A stretch of DNA of 64,000 bases from Cercophora sp. LCS_1 (GCA_036250225.1 JAPZLL010000025.1:1-64000); one strand, 5' to 3'. Positions 45,448 through 58,387 are shown, counted from the first letter of the stretch. Notes: generated by a model not told the origin, from the sequence alone. Numbers and translations are program-made.

Positions 45448-45715
45448 TGTTGCACGGCGGAAAGGTCCATGTTTTCGGCTGTAGCCGTAGGCCACTGCCG
45501 CAAGGCGAAGAAAGGTGGGTAGAGAGGTAGGCTCTCAAAGGTGTGTAATTGTCTGAAGAAAGCTATCTGGGGCCTGAAAGGCCCCCTATATACACAAATA
45601 TCACCGTGGCAACGGTGGCTGGAACGTATTCTGAATGCCTTCAAGGCACGTGTCTGGAACGGCCATACCAACAACACGGTAAACCGTGTTGGAATGTGGG
45701 TATCACCACCGGGCA
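45448..45715 (-). repeat. Dispersed repeat, copy 2
   Basis: It resembles 15294-15545 over about 250 bp, with shared blocks including TTGTCTGAAGAAAG, CTATCTGGGGCCTGAAAGG, CCCTATATACAC and GGAACGGCCATACCAA. The TATA-like box TGTATATAGGG is again on the minus strand, upstream of the small frame at 44932-45357. Confidence 0.6.
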
Positions 45716-46547
45716 ACAGATTTTTGTGAAGATGATTGGAGTCGCCGGGACGGACGTGAAGGTTTGGGATGTCTTTGATGCCCCTGGGAGCCACATAAGA
45801 ATCATTCAAGTTGTTGGGACGGGGATTGTGAATTCCAACAGGATTCAACTAAAAAGCCCAACGTTTCTTCAGTGCTGTTTCAGCATTCGAATATCGACTG
45901 ATGCGTTTGGATTTTGGACTTACCTTGTGTTAGTAGATAGACAGCTCTTCCACCCTGTTTTCTGCGTATCGTTCATTTGGTCAGGGATTCGACGACAAAG
46001 AGAACTTGGAAGAAAATGAGCCCTCCTGATGAAATTTAGCAGGTTGTATGTCGTCCTCAACTTGCCATTTGGCCTGAACAGTCATCGGAATGCTCCATAC
46101 ATGACGGTTGACAAGAACGGTGACTTTGATTGTTTGCCGCACTATGAGTGCATTGGTAAGGTACCCAGACGGAAAACCCCATCACAAACCGCTTACATCC
46201 TGCGTTAAATTCAAACTAACAATCTTAACCAGAGAGCTATATCTTTTATCACACTCCATGAGATTCACCCCCACGTCTTTGTCACATATCGGAAAGTCTC
46301 TGAGATCGCCAAGGTTCATCTGTTGTGAGATCGTCAGGAGGCGGCACGGCAATTTTGAGGCTGAAATTCCTCGTCTAACGGTTTCGGATCCGGCATGGAT
46401 GATCGGGTCAGATTGTTTGATTAGCCATTTCGTCATCCTTTCCAAATATAGGTAGCTGTCAATCCCGTTCAGCTGAAGCTCTTTCTTTTCGATGTCGGAC
46501 AGAACCAACACGATAAATCGCAAATATCAGCCCCATCGGTCGACCCA

Positions 46548-47966
46548 ATGAGCGGAACAGATGGGATCACCAGCTCGGAACTCAGCCCGGTTGAGAGCTT
46601 CCGCGAGTTTCGAGACAATGGCTTGCAAGTGGATGGACCCTCGCTCGGGCTCGAAAACATTCACAACTACGAGCCGGGAGGAGACCACCCCGTCCACCTG
46701 GGTGATGTTCTCGGCGGTCGGTACAGGGTGTTGAACAAGCTCGGGAGCGGCACTCACTCGAATGTCTGGCTCTGCAGCGACGTTGAACGGGAGATGGGAG
46801 AAAAATATGTCGCCGTCAAGATCCTCATGGCCGATGATTCAATACCAGACTGTCCCGAGCTTCGCGTTTACAAACTCTTGGAGCGTGGGATTGGCAAAAC
46901 CGATATCTCAAGGCTCTTTTGTTTTCCTACCAACCGGTTTGAGATTCAGGGGCCTAACGGTCGTCACTTCGCCATTGTGTGTCCCGTGCTTGGGCCTAGG
47001 GTGTCTAAACTACTGGTTTCGCAAGATGGAGACTCGGGGAAGAGGCTTCGGCAAATCTGCCATCAAGTTGTCAACGCAATGGCGAATCTGCATTCATACA
47101 GGCTCTGTCACGGTGGTGAGAAATCAATCAATCGGCATCACCGTCTGGCATTCTGCTAATGCATTCTAGATTTCCGACCACCAAACATCTTAGTAAGACT
47201 TGACGGTCTCCAAAACATGTCCGAAGAGCAACTATTGCAAGTCACTGGGTCACCAAAAACGGCACCTGTCATTCTTGCCACTCAGAGACACACACCAAAC
47301 CAATGGCCATCCACCGCTCCCAAGTACCTCGTCAGACCGCTCGACTGGGATCAGGTCAATCTTCAAAACCCATCGGATTTCTTCAGCGGAGACATCTGCA
47401 TCACCCACTTTGGGGAATCATATGACACGAATGATCCTCCAGAAGACCTAGGTATCCCGCAGGAGTACCGGTCACCCGAGTACATCCTGGACAAAAGAGT
47501 CGGGGTAGGAAGCGATATCTGGGCTCTGGGATGCACTCTCTTTGAAATCCGGACGGGCAGACGACTGTTCAATCCAGCCTATGATGACCCCGATGAGCAT
47601 CTGGCGCAGATGGTAACAACCCTGGGCAAATTGCCTGAGCCATGGTGGACAACAACGTGGGAGTTCAGAAGACGGTGGTTTACAGATGAGAAGGACGCTG
47701 AAGGACGGCCTCTTTGTATCATGCAAGGTCAGAATGAGACTCAGGCGATGTCGCCACTCGCGTCAGGGTCGCTCGAGAAGGCAATTCTTAGCGCGGCCGT
47801 CTGTGGTTACCAGGATGGGAGTAATTTTGATAAGAGTAACCACGGGGTCATAGATGGTGGAGAAGTGTTGTTGTTTGCGGATTTGCTGGGGAAGATCTTT
47901 CGGTACATTCCTGAGCAGAGGATCACAGCCGAGGAGATACTGGGGCATCCTTGGTTTGGCATGTAG
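46548..47966 (+). CDS. SRPK-like protein kinase, DFG motif altered
   Basis: CDS join(46548..47115, 47170..47966), 454 residues; the 54-bp intron (47116-47169) splits the catalytic loop codon (G|AT). Kinase features: the glycine-rich loop LGSGTHSNVWL (65-75), VAVKI with the ATP-binding lysine K91, and the catalytic loop CHGDFRPPNIL (187-197) with D190 and N195, where SRPKs usually have HTDLKPENIL. The next motif, normally DFG, reads ITHFGES: H269 replaces the Mg-binding Asp. The C-lobe is intact: PQEYRSPEYILDKRVGVGSDIWALGCTLFEIRTGRRLF and a tail ending AEEILGHPWF. It belongs to the fungus-expanded group near SR-protein kinases. Loss of the DFG Asp predicts weak or no phosphotransfer, although some kinases tolerate it. 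Start chosen at the first Met of the open frame. Confidence 0.85.
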
Positions 47967-48612
47967 GGGATTTTGAGATGTCAACTTCACACACATAGAC
48001 AATGGAAAAGCATTGTATCCCTTTTCTTTTCGGCTGCATGTCGGGTAGTTAAAGTAGACCAACCATGGAGACTATGAAAGCTTACCATTCTCAACGACGG
48101 GAACAAGATAGAAAATCCAGGGCCTCTTAAATATACAAACCTTGAATACTTTCCTGAGATAGCCGAGTAGTGTTGCGCATGCATTTACCTCAAGTTCGCT
48201 CGGTGGTTGAGCAGGTAGATAAATCACAAGCTAATCCCGGAATCGCCGCCCCTGAACTGGCGTTGTGTAACTCTTTCCACGACAACATCTGTCGGGAACG
48301 CAATCTCATCCGCGTGCTGGGCCGATCCGCAGCTTCCACAGCATACAGGACGCGCCAATGAGGGGCTAGGCACGCCCTATTGGCGACCAGGCGCATAAAG
48401 TGGAGGGCTCTCGTTGGTTGTTGTCCTGGTATCCATTAGGTGATCTCCTTGGCCAAACAGATCCACTCGAATTGTTATCAATGCGTCCAGTGCCTTTCAT
48501 AGGGCACCCAACGCTCTCACAACCCAACACGCTCGAGGCGCGACTGACCAGAAATTGTGAAAAAAAAAAAATCCCCCCATCTCGCCTTATACCACCAACC
48601 CAAATCATCGCC
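47967..48612. other. Intergenic region upstream of the MOSC gene
   Basis: It contains an A-run at about 48560-48571 followed by a CCCCCCATC stretch, close to the MOSC start. No other gene is seen. Confidence 0.5.
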
Positions 48613-49693
48613 ATGAAGATCACATCCGTAAGAAGCTCCTCTAAATTCCAAACCAAGCTAACAGCCCAGCTCTACGTCTATCCCATCAAAGGCATCCGAG
48701 GGATCCCTCTGGACTCGGCCATCCTCACTCCTCAGGGTATTCAACATGACCGCCGCTTCATGCTCTTCACCACACTCCCCTCGGGTCAGCTCAAAAAGAT
48801 GCAACTCGCGTCTTTTCCCTCGTGCGCCCTCTTCTCCCAGCGTCTGGCCCCCTCTCCAACCGGCACCACCATCGAAGTAACCTACCACCCGCCGGACTCT
48901 ATGCAACCACCCCCTCCCCTTGTTGTTCCCCTCCAACCCGACCACACGACCCTCACTACCCTCCCCATAACAATGTACAACTCCTCCACAAACGCCTACC
49001 GCATGGGCGATCCCTACGACACCTGGTTCTCAACCCACTTTTCCCTCCCCGTCCTCTTCGTCTACCTAGGCGACGGTCGTCGTCCCGTCCTCGTACGTCC
49101 CATCCCTTTTGTCACCTCCATTCGTCATGAATATACTATGCTAACCAACCCAGGGGAAATCCATGCCTCCACCAACCTCCAGCAGTCTCCTCTCCTACTT
49201 TACCAACCCCACACCCCCCTGGATAACCTTCACAGACGTAGCCCCCTACCTTATCACCTCCCTATCCTCCCTCACATCCGTCAATACCCGCCTCCCCTCC
49301 GAAACGCCCGTACCCATGTACAAATTCCGACCCAACATCGTCGTCGATGGCCAAGACGAAGACGCATGGGCCGAAGACTACTGGGGCACGTTGGAGATCT
49401 ACGATTCCACTGGCACCACCAAAAAGGGTGGGTGGGTGATGACGTCCAACTGCGGGCGATGTTCGAGTTTAAACGTGGATTACGATACTGGTAAACAGGC
49501 GGAGGGGGAGCTGGGGACGGTGCTGAAAAAGTTGCAGGCTGATCGGCGGGTTGATAGCGGGACAAGGTGGTCGCCTATTTTTGGGCGGTACGGATTCTTG
49601 GATGGGAACAAGGAGATTGGACTGAGTATCGGGGATGAGGTGAGGGTTGGGAGGCGGAATGGGGAGAGGAGTGTTTGGGATTGGCCGATGTAG
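48613..49693 (+). CDS. MOSC-domain protein (MARC/YcbX-like)
   Basis: CDS join(48613..49092, 49154..49693), 339 residues. A 61-bp intron (GTACGT, GCTAAC branch, CCCAG) joins GDGRRPVL to GKSMPPPTSSSLLSYF. The N-terminal MOSC_N beta-barrel starts LTAQLYVYPIKGIRGIPLDSAILTPQGIQHDRRFMLF (about 16-53). The C-terminal MOSC domain includes ITFTDVAPYLITSLSSLTSVNTRL, YKFRPNIVVDG and WVMTSNCGRCSSLNVDYDTGK, whose cysteine is the expected molybdenum-cofactor ligand. It ends with IGDEVRVGRR. Proteins of this type reduce N-hydroxylated compounds or deliver sulfur/molybdenum cofactor. MARC proteins sit on the mitochondrial outer membrane, but no clear membrane segment precedes the barrel here. Confidence 0.9.
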
Positions 49694-52600
49694 GGGTCAC
49701 AGGAAGGGTGAGGGAATGGAGAGGGGGACAAAAAAGGGCCAAAAAAACATACAACACCAAGGATTCGCTGGTCGTCACCGACCCAACTACTAGTTTGGCC
49801 CTCACTGGCTTATCTATGGGAGAGCGGACGGGATCCCGAGTTTTCCAATGGGTATGGTCGTATGTGGTGGATGATAGGTGGAAAGGGGCTTATGTTGTGG
49901 GGGCGAGGCGGATGCCCCTTTCTTGGTATTGGTTGCGAGGTAGAATTACGAGATTACGTGGCTCGCGTGGACTACAGAAATGGATGAAAATATCTTTGAC
50001 ACGCTCTGTTTATTGTAGGAGGCACAAGGTGGAAAGGGGTTTAGATCAGATGGAGTTGCAAGGCCATCCATTTATCCATCGTCGCTCCCCTGAGCAGCTT
50101 CGTGTCAACCCGGCAATGACTTACCACGATGAACAACACGCTTACGCAAGTTTCCAGAAAGGAGTACTAATGATGGCTTACCGGACATTGTAGAGTATAA
50201 CATCCAAGTCAAACGCGGTCTCCTGCTTGAAGTACCTCCGGTCACCCGGGTCAGGTTACCGACAACCCATCACCCTCTTGACTCCTGTTTCACCAACCCC
50301 TAGTTTTTGGTCCAAGTTCTAACAAAGCCTTCAGTAGCTGTTGTGGAACGAGTGTCAAACCCGGGCGGTTACCTCCGGCGCCAGCCGACTCAATTGCCGT
50401 GAGCTACGAAGATTTCCCATCATTGACTAAGAATCACCCTCGCTCACCTTCGTCACTAACCCCTGAAGCGGCCAACGATGATATCGCACTCTCCTGGATG
50501 GTTGGTCGGATCTCCTCTTGTGGCTTGATGATGACCAAGCACTCACCACTCGCAACTCTCGTTAAGGTCATCACTCGCCACCCGCCAAAGTGAAGCCTGG
50601 TTATCTTCGGGCCCTTGGCAACGCCGGGGCGGTGTGCCGAACGGTGCCTGGAAATCGCACATTGCCACCATTGGCTGCCTGGACGTCACTGTGACACGAA
50701 ACCAGGCTCGGTCAGAAGTCTCACCGTATGCGGGAATAGGCAGGTGTCTGGAAAGGAAAAAAAAAAAAAAAATTCTGACGTTAGCGTGCTCTTAGCGCCC
50801 GGCCGGTGGGAGTGTCGCTCCCAGTCAAAACCCAAGGTGAGCGACGCTGATGGTGCGGCCTTCGCCTGTTTCCCAGGTCGCGAGCCAATCGCTGTTGTGG
50901 ACACTGACGTGTGGGCTTGCTTCCTTGCAGCATTTGCGCGTGGCGGGAGCTGCGGCTCGCTGCATTCCCATTGCTTCCTCGAACATATCCCGAAGAGGCT
51001 GTGTGGGTTTTTCGCCGCCGATCGCCAGCAGATAAAATTCTTCAGTATTCCCTTGCGACACAGTGTTGGTGACACGGCCGACTGTCGTACCTGCCCATGT
51101 GCACCATGTTGTCAAGCCCTTATGGATGCCAAGGGTCAGAGGCAAGCCGGAGATCGAAAACTGCACTGTCCTGCCCGGGACCGCGATGCTCGGCCGCGGG
51201 GTCTTTTCCGCCGTGGTCTGTGTCCTTGGCCCGGTCGGAGCTCTCCGGGTACTTCGTCCGGCCGGCGCCGGCGACGATAGCGATTTGATGGTTCGCCCGT
51301 GACGTTGCCGGCGCCGATGTGGCGACCAGGCGGGACATCATTTTTCCAATTGTAATCCTTCTGGTTGACGAGCCGGCCTGCTCGGAAGCGATGACGCGGG
51401 AGCAGCCAGAGCATCTGGCTTCCCTCTTTCAGACCTGGATGCAGCCGGTGTGGGTGGCCAAGCCGCGACGGGCCAGGGGTCTAATTCCGCAAACACCACG
51501 CTTCTCCGAACCACCGCCTCCCCAAAGGCTCGGGGGGCGACCCGTGACCTGTGTGCTGTGAGCTGTCGCTATTCGGCTTCTCTGGCTCCAGTCTGACAGT
51601 GCCAGGCCGTCACCCGGCCCAATCGGCTCCGATGGCCATCTGCTGATGCGTGCATCGCTCTTTAGGAAGAATTGGGCCTCTGGCTCGGCTGCGAGCTGCA
51701 ATGCTACCGCCTCGCCGCCTCAAGCTCTGCCACGGCGTGATACTGCCATAGTTTGTTCAAAGCTTGTAGCGCTCATCAGTGAGCTACTGTCTGGCACCGT
51801 CCTTCTCGAAGGACCCCCAATATGCGCAGGCCAATATCTGGATCCCAACACCCATATGCGGGATTCCCATGTGGAGCGCAATGCTGTGGTGCCCGCCATA
51901 TTGGACGCCGCGGCCGGATATTGGCCACGTTCTGGGTTGTCGCCCGCCAGAGTCGATCACGGGGCTTGCTTGCAGCACACACGGCACGGGGAGCCTTGGA
52001 AACACACGGTGGGCTGCTACCAGAGCTAAGGTAGGTCCCTAGGAGAACCTCGGAGCGAGGGGCATCCCAGGCACTCCGTGGCGGCTCTGCGTCTGGGCCC
52101 AAGGTGCGACACCACCAGCACGCTCCCGGCTGATTGCAGTGGTGAGGTGTGTCGGGGCATCTTGGGACAGCTAATGGCTGCCCGTCATGTGCGTGCGCTT
52201 CAGGTTACAGTCGCCGACAGGCTTGGTGACGGCTCTGGACTTGCGTATCTCCGTGTGTAGTGCAAACTCAATGCGTGCTCCATGTCGTGAATTGTCCAAC
52301 GGGCCTGAGCAGAAACGGTGGGCAAAAGAAGAAGAAAAAAGTGTCGTCTTGGTTCGAGTTAGCGCAGTGGCTGATGCAAGTGATCAGCAGCCGAATCTGG
52401 GGAAATCAAGGGCCAGGGACTGGCTGTGACAGGGATTCAGCCAGGGCAGGGGCGATGGATGGATGCGAGCCACCATCCAAGGCACTGGCCCGGGCGTTGT
52501 GGCGGACAGAAGGTGCAATGAGAGAGGATGGACGACCATAGATTCACCCAGGCATGATGGCGTCGGCAATCGGCCTTCGAGTCGTCGTGCAAACTCCCGA

Positions 52601-55600
52601 CGGCCGAGCGCGTGCATCTCGCTGTCGGTGGATAAGGTAAAAGGCGCGCGGCCTGGGGCGAGCCGCAAGCGATGGGCAGTTGCGGCTGCGGTGGAGCCAG
52701 ATGGAGTTGAGGTGAAGACACAGCCAGACGCAAACCTGGAAGCTGCCCTGTGATGAAACACACGCAGGTCCAGAGACGATGGGGCATTTGGTGTGCCACG
52801 GCAGCCGCCCATCCATTCTGCCGTTCCTCCAATTTCCAGTCCCAGCTCCATCTCAACCCCTTCAGGGTCCCCACGCCTACTTTTTGGTGATCGACATTCC
52901 CGTCCGAGGGCTATCTTGGATGTTTCTTTTTTTTTCAGCAAGGCGGGCGCCGTCGTAAACGCCGGTCGCTGAAACGAGCCGTCTCTTCAGCCACGACATC
53001 TCCCATCATGACATAGGTTTCCCAAGTCAAGTCAAGATACACCGAGCTCCGTCGAGAACCGTGTGAGCGAGACAAGCGTAGCGAATCACAGTCGCGCAAT
53101 ACCCACGATGTTTAAGTGGCTGCAGCCGTCGTCGTCCGTCATTTGTGGGGCCGCGATGCCGAGCGCCTGACCATGTCGCGTTTTCCTCTGGCACCATTCC
53201 ATCAATAGGGAAGCAGATATGCCGGCCCGGGTTGTGTGGCATTACGTAGGAGTCTGGGTTGCTGCCCTGACGGAACCTCTTTTTATTAGGCTTAGCGAAC
53301 CAGGCGCGATCCAAGATGAGAACATCACCGCGCTGTTGAAGGCGATGTTGAGAAAAAGGCCCTGAACCCCTGGTACATGTCCCTGGCCTTGGCCTGGAGA
53401 AAGAAAGTTGGAGGGTGGGGAGCACATGTTCCGCACCACCTTGATATATTCCATTTGGCTCAAGTGGTCGTTGGGGTAAATCGTTGGAGAAGCAATCTGG
53501 ATCAAGACGGGCAATTCGATGCACCTTTGCTGCTCCCCAGCTCCCCAGAAAGCCCATATTAAGATTCTGATGCCGGTGCCAGATCGAAATTACCGTCTTC
53601 CGCCACCCAGAAATGGAACAGGCGGTGACCCAAACACACCCAAGCTGACCGAGTGCGGGAGCGAAGCTTTTCTCACCGTGGGTCATTTTCGGTGAGTGGA
53701 CCGTGCAGAAGAATCTGATCATCCGCTGTGGAACAATTCGAGGGATTTTGCTGGCTCACCTATCACCGACTCCTTCTTACTATCGGCGCGACACAGTGTA
53801 AGACAGACTGCCAAGCCAAAATGCCAACTGTGCAGGGCCCAACCTGTGACGGCTGGAGCCTTGCCGACCTTCTCGCCGCGAAACGCACTCGATCACCGCA
53901 GGCATGCCGAAGAGCCAGATCCAGAGATAGCGGTGAGCGGAAATGGCATGTATTCGGAGATACGTTTCACGTCCATTATCTCGCGCGATGCCGGTTGGGT
54001 TGGGGAATTGGGGGCATCCCGGGACGCGTCGTCGTCTCCTGCGAGCGACCGAGCTTGCTGCCCCGCGGTGCCCCTCCACCTCAGCTCTCACATCCCACTT
54101 CAATTGATGGCGGGGTAGTAAGACGTTGGCTCGAGACGCAGCAGAGCTCCCACTCCTTCGCGCCAATCGCTTTCTCGAGACAGCCGAGGCTCCCGAGCAC
54201 CGCCAGTAACAAGCTAGCATCTTGCTAAAACAACCAAAAATGTCTGCCTCCTTCATTCACAATCATGACAATCTTGCTCGGGTGAGCTCCTGATCGGTCG
54301 GATTCCCGGCATCCTAGAGCATTGGTCCATCAGTTCAGGTTAGGAGTATTCTGGCTTGCAGTAGCTGTTGCCGTTGGAAGGCGGGCCCAATGAGCACGAG
54401 GGGCTGGGAAATATGGTCGCACCGAGTTCGGGGGTCATTGTGGGTGAGAGCTGCGTGATGCCGCTCAAACTGAGACGGACCCGTTTCCCACGACACCTGA
54501 TTGGCTCCTTGCACCGTCAGTTGCTCGCAGAGCTCCAGAGAGGCTCCAAGCTCAACTCGACGTGCATTGCCCGGCGATGCCTGACGTCCCGGAACTGTGC
54601 CCAAAACTGGGTCCAGTGAGAGACAATCGACGGCTCTGGAACTCGCGGGCGCGGCGTGTGGTGCCGGACTGTCGTATCCTTCACGTCAGGACTGGAGTTA
54701 AGCCGCGGATATCCCAACTCAGACAGACCTGCCCGAATACGATGTCAGGGGATTTGCCGCCACCGTGTTTCTGCTTTTACTGTTAACCACAGCACCGCAG
54801 CGGTGCTGTTGCTCGCAACGTATCCTCGCGGGAGCGTGAAAGGTGCCTATCTTTAGCGGGAATGGACCGGGATGTCGATATCGATATCTGCGAAGGACGG
54901 CAGCCCGCGCTTGAGTCTGGGGATTAGGCGTCGAACAGAACCTTACGAGAAGCCTGCCTGGCCTGATGAGTGCGTGCCCATCTGCGCCATTTGCAATCTG
55001 TTTCTCCGAACTTCATCCAGCTTTTTTTCTCTCCCACATGGTGCGTCTGGGGTTGCACAGTGCGCAGTGGATTCTCTCTCCTTTGCGGACCAGGGCCCAT
55101 TGTGGAGCAGAAACTAATCGGGGAGTGCCTGGTTTTATTAATAGCAAACCTGGGCCATCATCTTGTCGCAAGTCAAGAAACACCCTTCGGATCGTTGACG
55201 GGAAGCCCCTTGAACATTCAAATGATTGTTCAAATGATTGACGTCCTCTGCCGAAAGAGACTGCCGGTAGTCGGTCTTTATGGAGGTTGGAGTGCTGGCT
55301 CACAAATTTCTAACTAATTAACGAGTTGCTGTGTCTGGATGTCCGGTTGCGTTTTTGCGGGTCGTGTAGGTAATGGACCCGCACCGGACTCGCTCCCAGC
55401 CGCCGACCTAGGGCACTTTACTAGTTGATACGCAGGCCAACCTAGATTTGAGCAAGACTGTCACAGGAATAGCCGTGGGTGCGATCTACGACGCTGTAAG
55501 GTACCAGGTTAAGACATGTGGTGTTGGCCGATGGTGTTGGGAGGCTCCGGCCGGGAGGCTCGGAGCTCACCTCTGGCTCGCCCCGGACCGTTCTTGGTTG

Positions 55601-57900
55601 TGCGTGTTCCCGCCTGGCGCCAACGAGGAACTCAATGTCACCAAGTGGGCAGATGGAAGATCGTTCTTGTCTATCGCACAACAGAGAACAAGGTAGCGCA
55701 TACCGCGCGGTTTATGTATATAGTTGTGCGCGAGTGCAACCCCGTGGTCAAGCGGCGTCGCGCCGAACCCCACGAGGGACAGACCGGATGCCGCAGCCAA
55801 GGACCAAGGCTGGGGACTCGGGTATCGGGGATCGCTCATACGACGGCCCTCACTGTTGTGCTGGTCGTCGTGGTTGTGCTGCGGTCGGAGCCGGGAGAGC
55901 AACGGAAAGATTTGAAAGGGCTGTATCAATGTCCATGTGGACGACCATGTGAATGGAAGGTGGATTCGGAAACAGCATGAAGAGAGGGTATCGGAGGAAA
56001 CCTGAAACAAGCCATGATGCTCCAAAGTGCGCCTCTATTACCGGGCTCACCTTGCTATACCGGCAATCTTTCGGGAGCAACGGCGACGCGGCGGAAGAAA
56101 TCCACTGCTTTCCAATGTCATCGCGACGCTGCCAGCCCAAGGTTGCATCCGCGGTGGGAGAGAGGCCAGATTGTGTGAGGGTTCGAAGAGAAGAGTCGGG
56201 TGGCATGTATGAGATTCTGTTGTGCACTGTGGGCGTGAAAGAGGGTGAGCGACCACAGGAAGGTGCGTTGCGCTAATCCGGGAGCAGCAAGGCCCGCTGC
56301 AAACCTGAGCAATCAGACAGAAGCTTGCCGCACTGCCCAGACCAAAACCGCTGCAGGCTCGTGCAAGGCCGCTGGGCTCACAGCTTCGATCGGCTCGCTG
56401 CACCAGTTATCGCTGCTTGGGTTCGGTCTTCCTGACGAGGTTAGGGTGTATGGATGCCTGGGTGTGTCGCAGGTTGGCGGGCTCGCAACTTGCAGGTGCT
56501 TGAGAGAGAAACGGGTAAGTTGCAGCTGGTTGAAGAACGGCCTCCGCAGCAGTAGCGGCAGCGAGATGCAGTTATTCCCTGTCATTCCATGTCTTAGGAA
56601 CGCGTGAGCTGCCGGCCCTGGCGTCAGCTGTTCTGAGTTCAGGTGCTTATCTCAGGGATTCTCTGTCTTCAAAATTCATGAGGCTCCTTACTTCTTCCAA
56701 GTCGAAGACAAGACACCTTGAACCAGGACAGGGGAACAGGCCACATTGACGGCGGCTGCTGCTCTCCCGCAGCCCGCCCCGGCAGGTTTCACGCCCCGCC
56801 GTTTCCAAACCAGCGCCACGATTCGTCATCACAGCAGCACAAAGGACCAGAATGGCGACCCGCGGAGGCTCTCAGAGACGCTCGATGCAATAGCCAATGC
56901 CGACTATAAAACTCTGCCGCACCTGCATTGGAGGCAATACAACTGCTGCATTGACAGACACATGAGGTTGAGTGAGCGAAATAAACGATCGAAACAAGCT
57001 GGAGCTGAGTTGCAAACAAAAGCACTTTGCGTGGCATAAAACACACACTTTGGGCTGGCAATACCGACGTGGCCGGGAGCGAGAACCGTGCCGCCGTCTA
57101 CATCCCGATTCCGAAGCTCCTTTGCTCATCCTCCTTTGGCGCCTCCCAGCCAAAAACTCTGATGCCCAGGATGATCTATCGGTCTTGCATAACCCGAGTG
57201 CCATCAGCAACCAGTCTAACGTGCTAAGCAGCTCTGGTCTCTGACGCGCTCGCCGTGCGTGGGATTGTGGCCCGCTTTTCGCTTTCGACCGGCGTGCGGC
57301 GCACCCGTTTCTTCCTGTTGCTTTCTCACAGCTCCTCTGACTCACGGTGCGAAGTCGCTGCGAGACCAAGCAGGACGCTTCCCCACCGCCCGCGTGCCAT
57401 TCGACAGCCCTCTGCGCTGTACAGCACTTGGAGAAGGGTCCAGCAGCCGCAGAGACGAGAGAGGGTAAACCAGAAGAGAAGAGGTACTTGGTGTAAACGG
57501 AACCTTTTGCGCGACCAAGGCACGAGGATCGGGTTGTTTCTTCCGCGATCAAGGTATCCGACCGGTACCGCACCACCCCCGGCCAGCTGCCCCTCCATGC
57601 AATCGACCTGCAATGGTGTGTTGCAGGCCCTGGTGGCTTCCCTGCCTTCTTGTTCCTTGCTCTTGCCCATTGCCAGGGTTCAACGACCAGGGACCTCGGG
57701 TGCCCTTGTCGCCTCTTGGTTGCGCGCACTGTGCTTAGGTCCCACCCGCCTTTTTTGTCGCTGTCCGCCAGTGTCAGTCTCCCGCAGCCAGACCTTGCAC
57801 CCCAATTTCGCCATCCACCTAGCGCTCCGCTTCGGGCAAGCAAGCCAAAGCCCGCTCCACAGACCGCAGAGACACGGACCACACAGCCCACCAAGCCCAC
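49694..57900. other. Gene-poor region of about 8 kb
   Basis: The region is moderate to high in GC and not RIP-mutated. Many open frames occur on both strands (for example 50615-51280, 53027-53722 minus, 56872-57900 minus), but none shows a recognised domain or protein-like composition, and they overlap one another. I find no tRNA, rRNA, repeat array or transposon sequence. Long intergenic regions ahead of developmental transcription factors are common in filamentous fungi, so it may be an extended promoter or host non-coding RNA. Confidence 0.45.
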
Positions 57901-58387
57901 CTACCTCACCAGCCCACCGACGGCAGGCCACACACAGACCTCGCTGCTCCTTCTGTGGTTCGTCCTACCCTTCCAGTCAAGACAGCCCACCTTCAGGCGA
58001 GCCATTCCACCCTTCTCGCAACCACCCACTGGCCTTCCGCTCAACTCCTGCCAACTCCTTTCAGAGTGGGATGTGAATCGTCGCCGCCTGCCCTGTCGAG
58101 ATCGAGAACGAGCTTTGGGATACAGCGCGTCGCCCTTTGAGCAATTGCGTCGAGATAGCATGCAACAGTCGACGTCGCCTTCGAGCCCCTCCTCGCCTCT
58201 TCCTCTTCAGTAGCTTGCTGCTCCCCGACAACCCGCTCCGCCGCTGTTGCTGCCTCCTTTTCTCCCCACCACCATTCCTGCGTACCCTTTTGCTCCTGCT
58301 CTGCTCTTTCCTTTTCCGCCGCCTGCCCCTCGTCCCGCCGCACCACCGCCGTGACCGACCCCGAACTCTCCTGACCCTCCGAGGACA
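57901..58387 (+). promoter_or_regulatory. Long CT-rich leader with uORFs for the transcription factor
   Basis: The 490 bp before the start codon are strongly pyrimidine-rich. They carry a start-stop uORF (ATGTGA at 58071-58076) and a uORF of 17 codons (ATG 58160, stop 58211-58213). Such arrangements repress translation of the main frame and respond to nutrient or stress state in other fungi. Here this is inference from sequence only. Confidence 0.55.

Larger units (their letters stand above)
44666..46547. other. Intergenic region with the second dispersed repeat
   Basis: It contains repeat copy 2 (45448-45715) and a minus-strand frame at 44932-45357 treated separately. The rest shows no features. 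Confidence 0.45.

Noticed and set aside
50615..51280. A 221-codon plus-strand frame
   Set aside because: It contains a poly-lysine run from an A-homopolymer and no recognisable domain. Overlapping frames on both strands are equally open.
53027..53722. A 231-codon minus-strand frame
   Set aside because: No domain, no protein-like hydrophobic pattern and no neighbour context support it.
56872..57900. A 342-codon minus-strand frame upstream of the transcription factor
   Set aside because: Its composition is Arg/Gly/Ala-rich and low in structure. It overlaps the pyrimidine-rich stretch ahead of the transcription factor and has no domain, so it is likely chance openness in GC-rich sequence.
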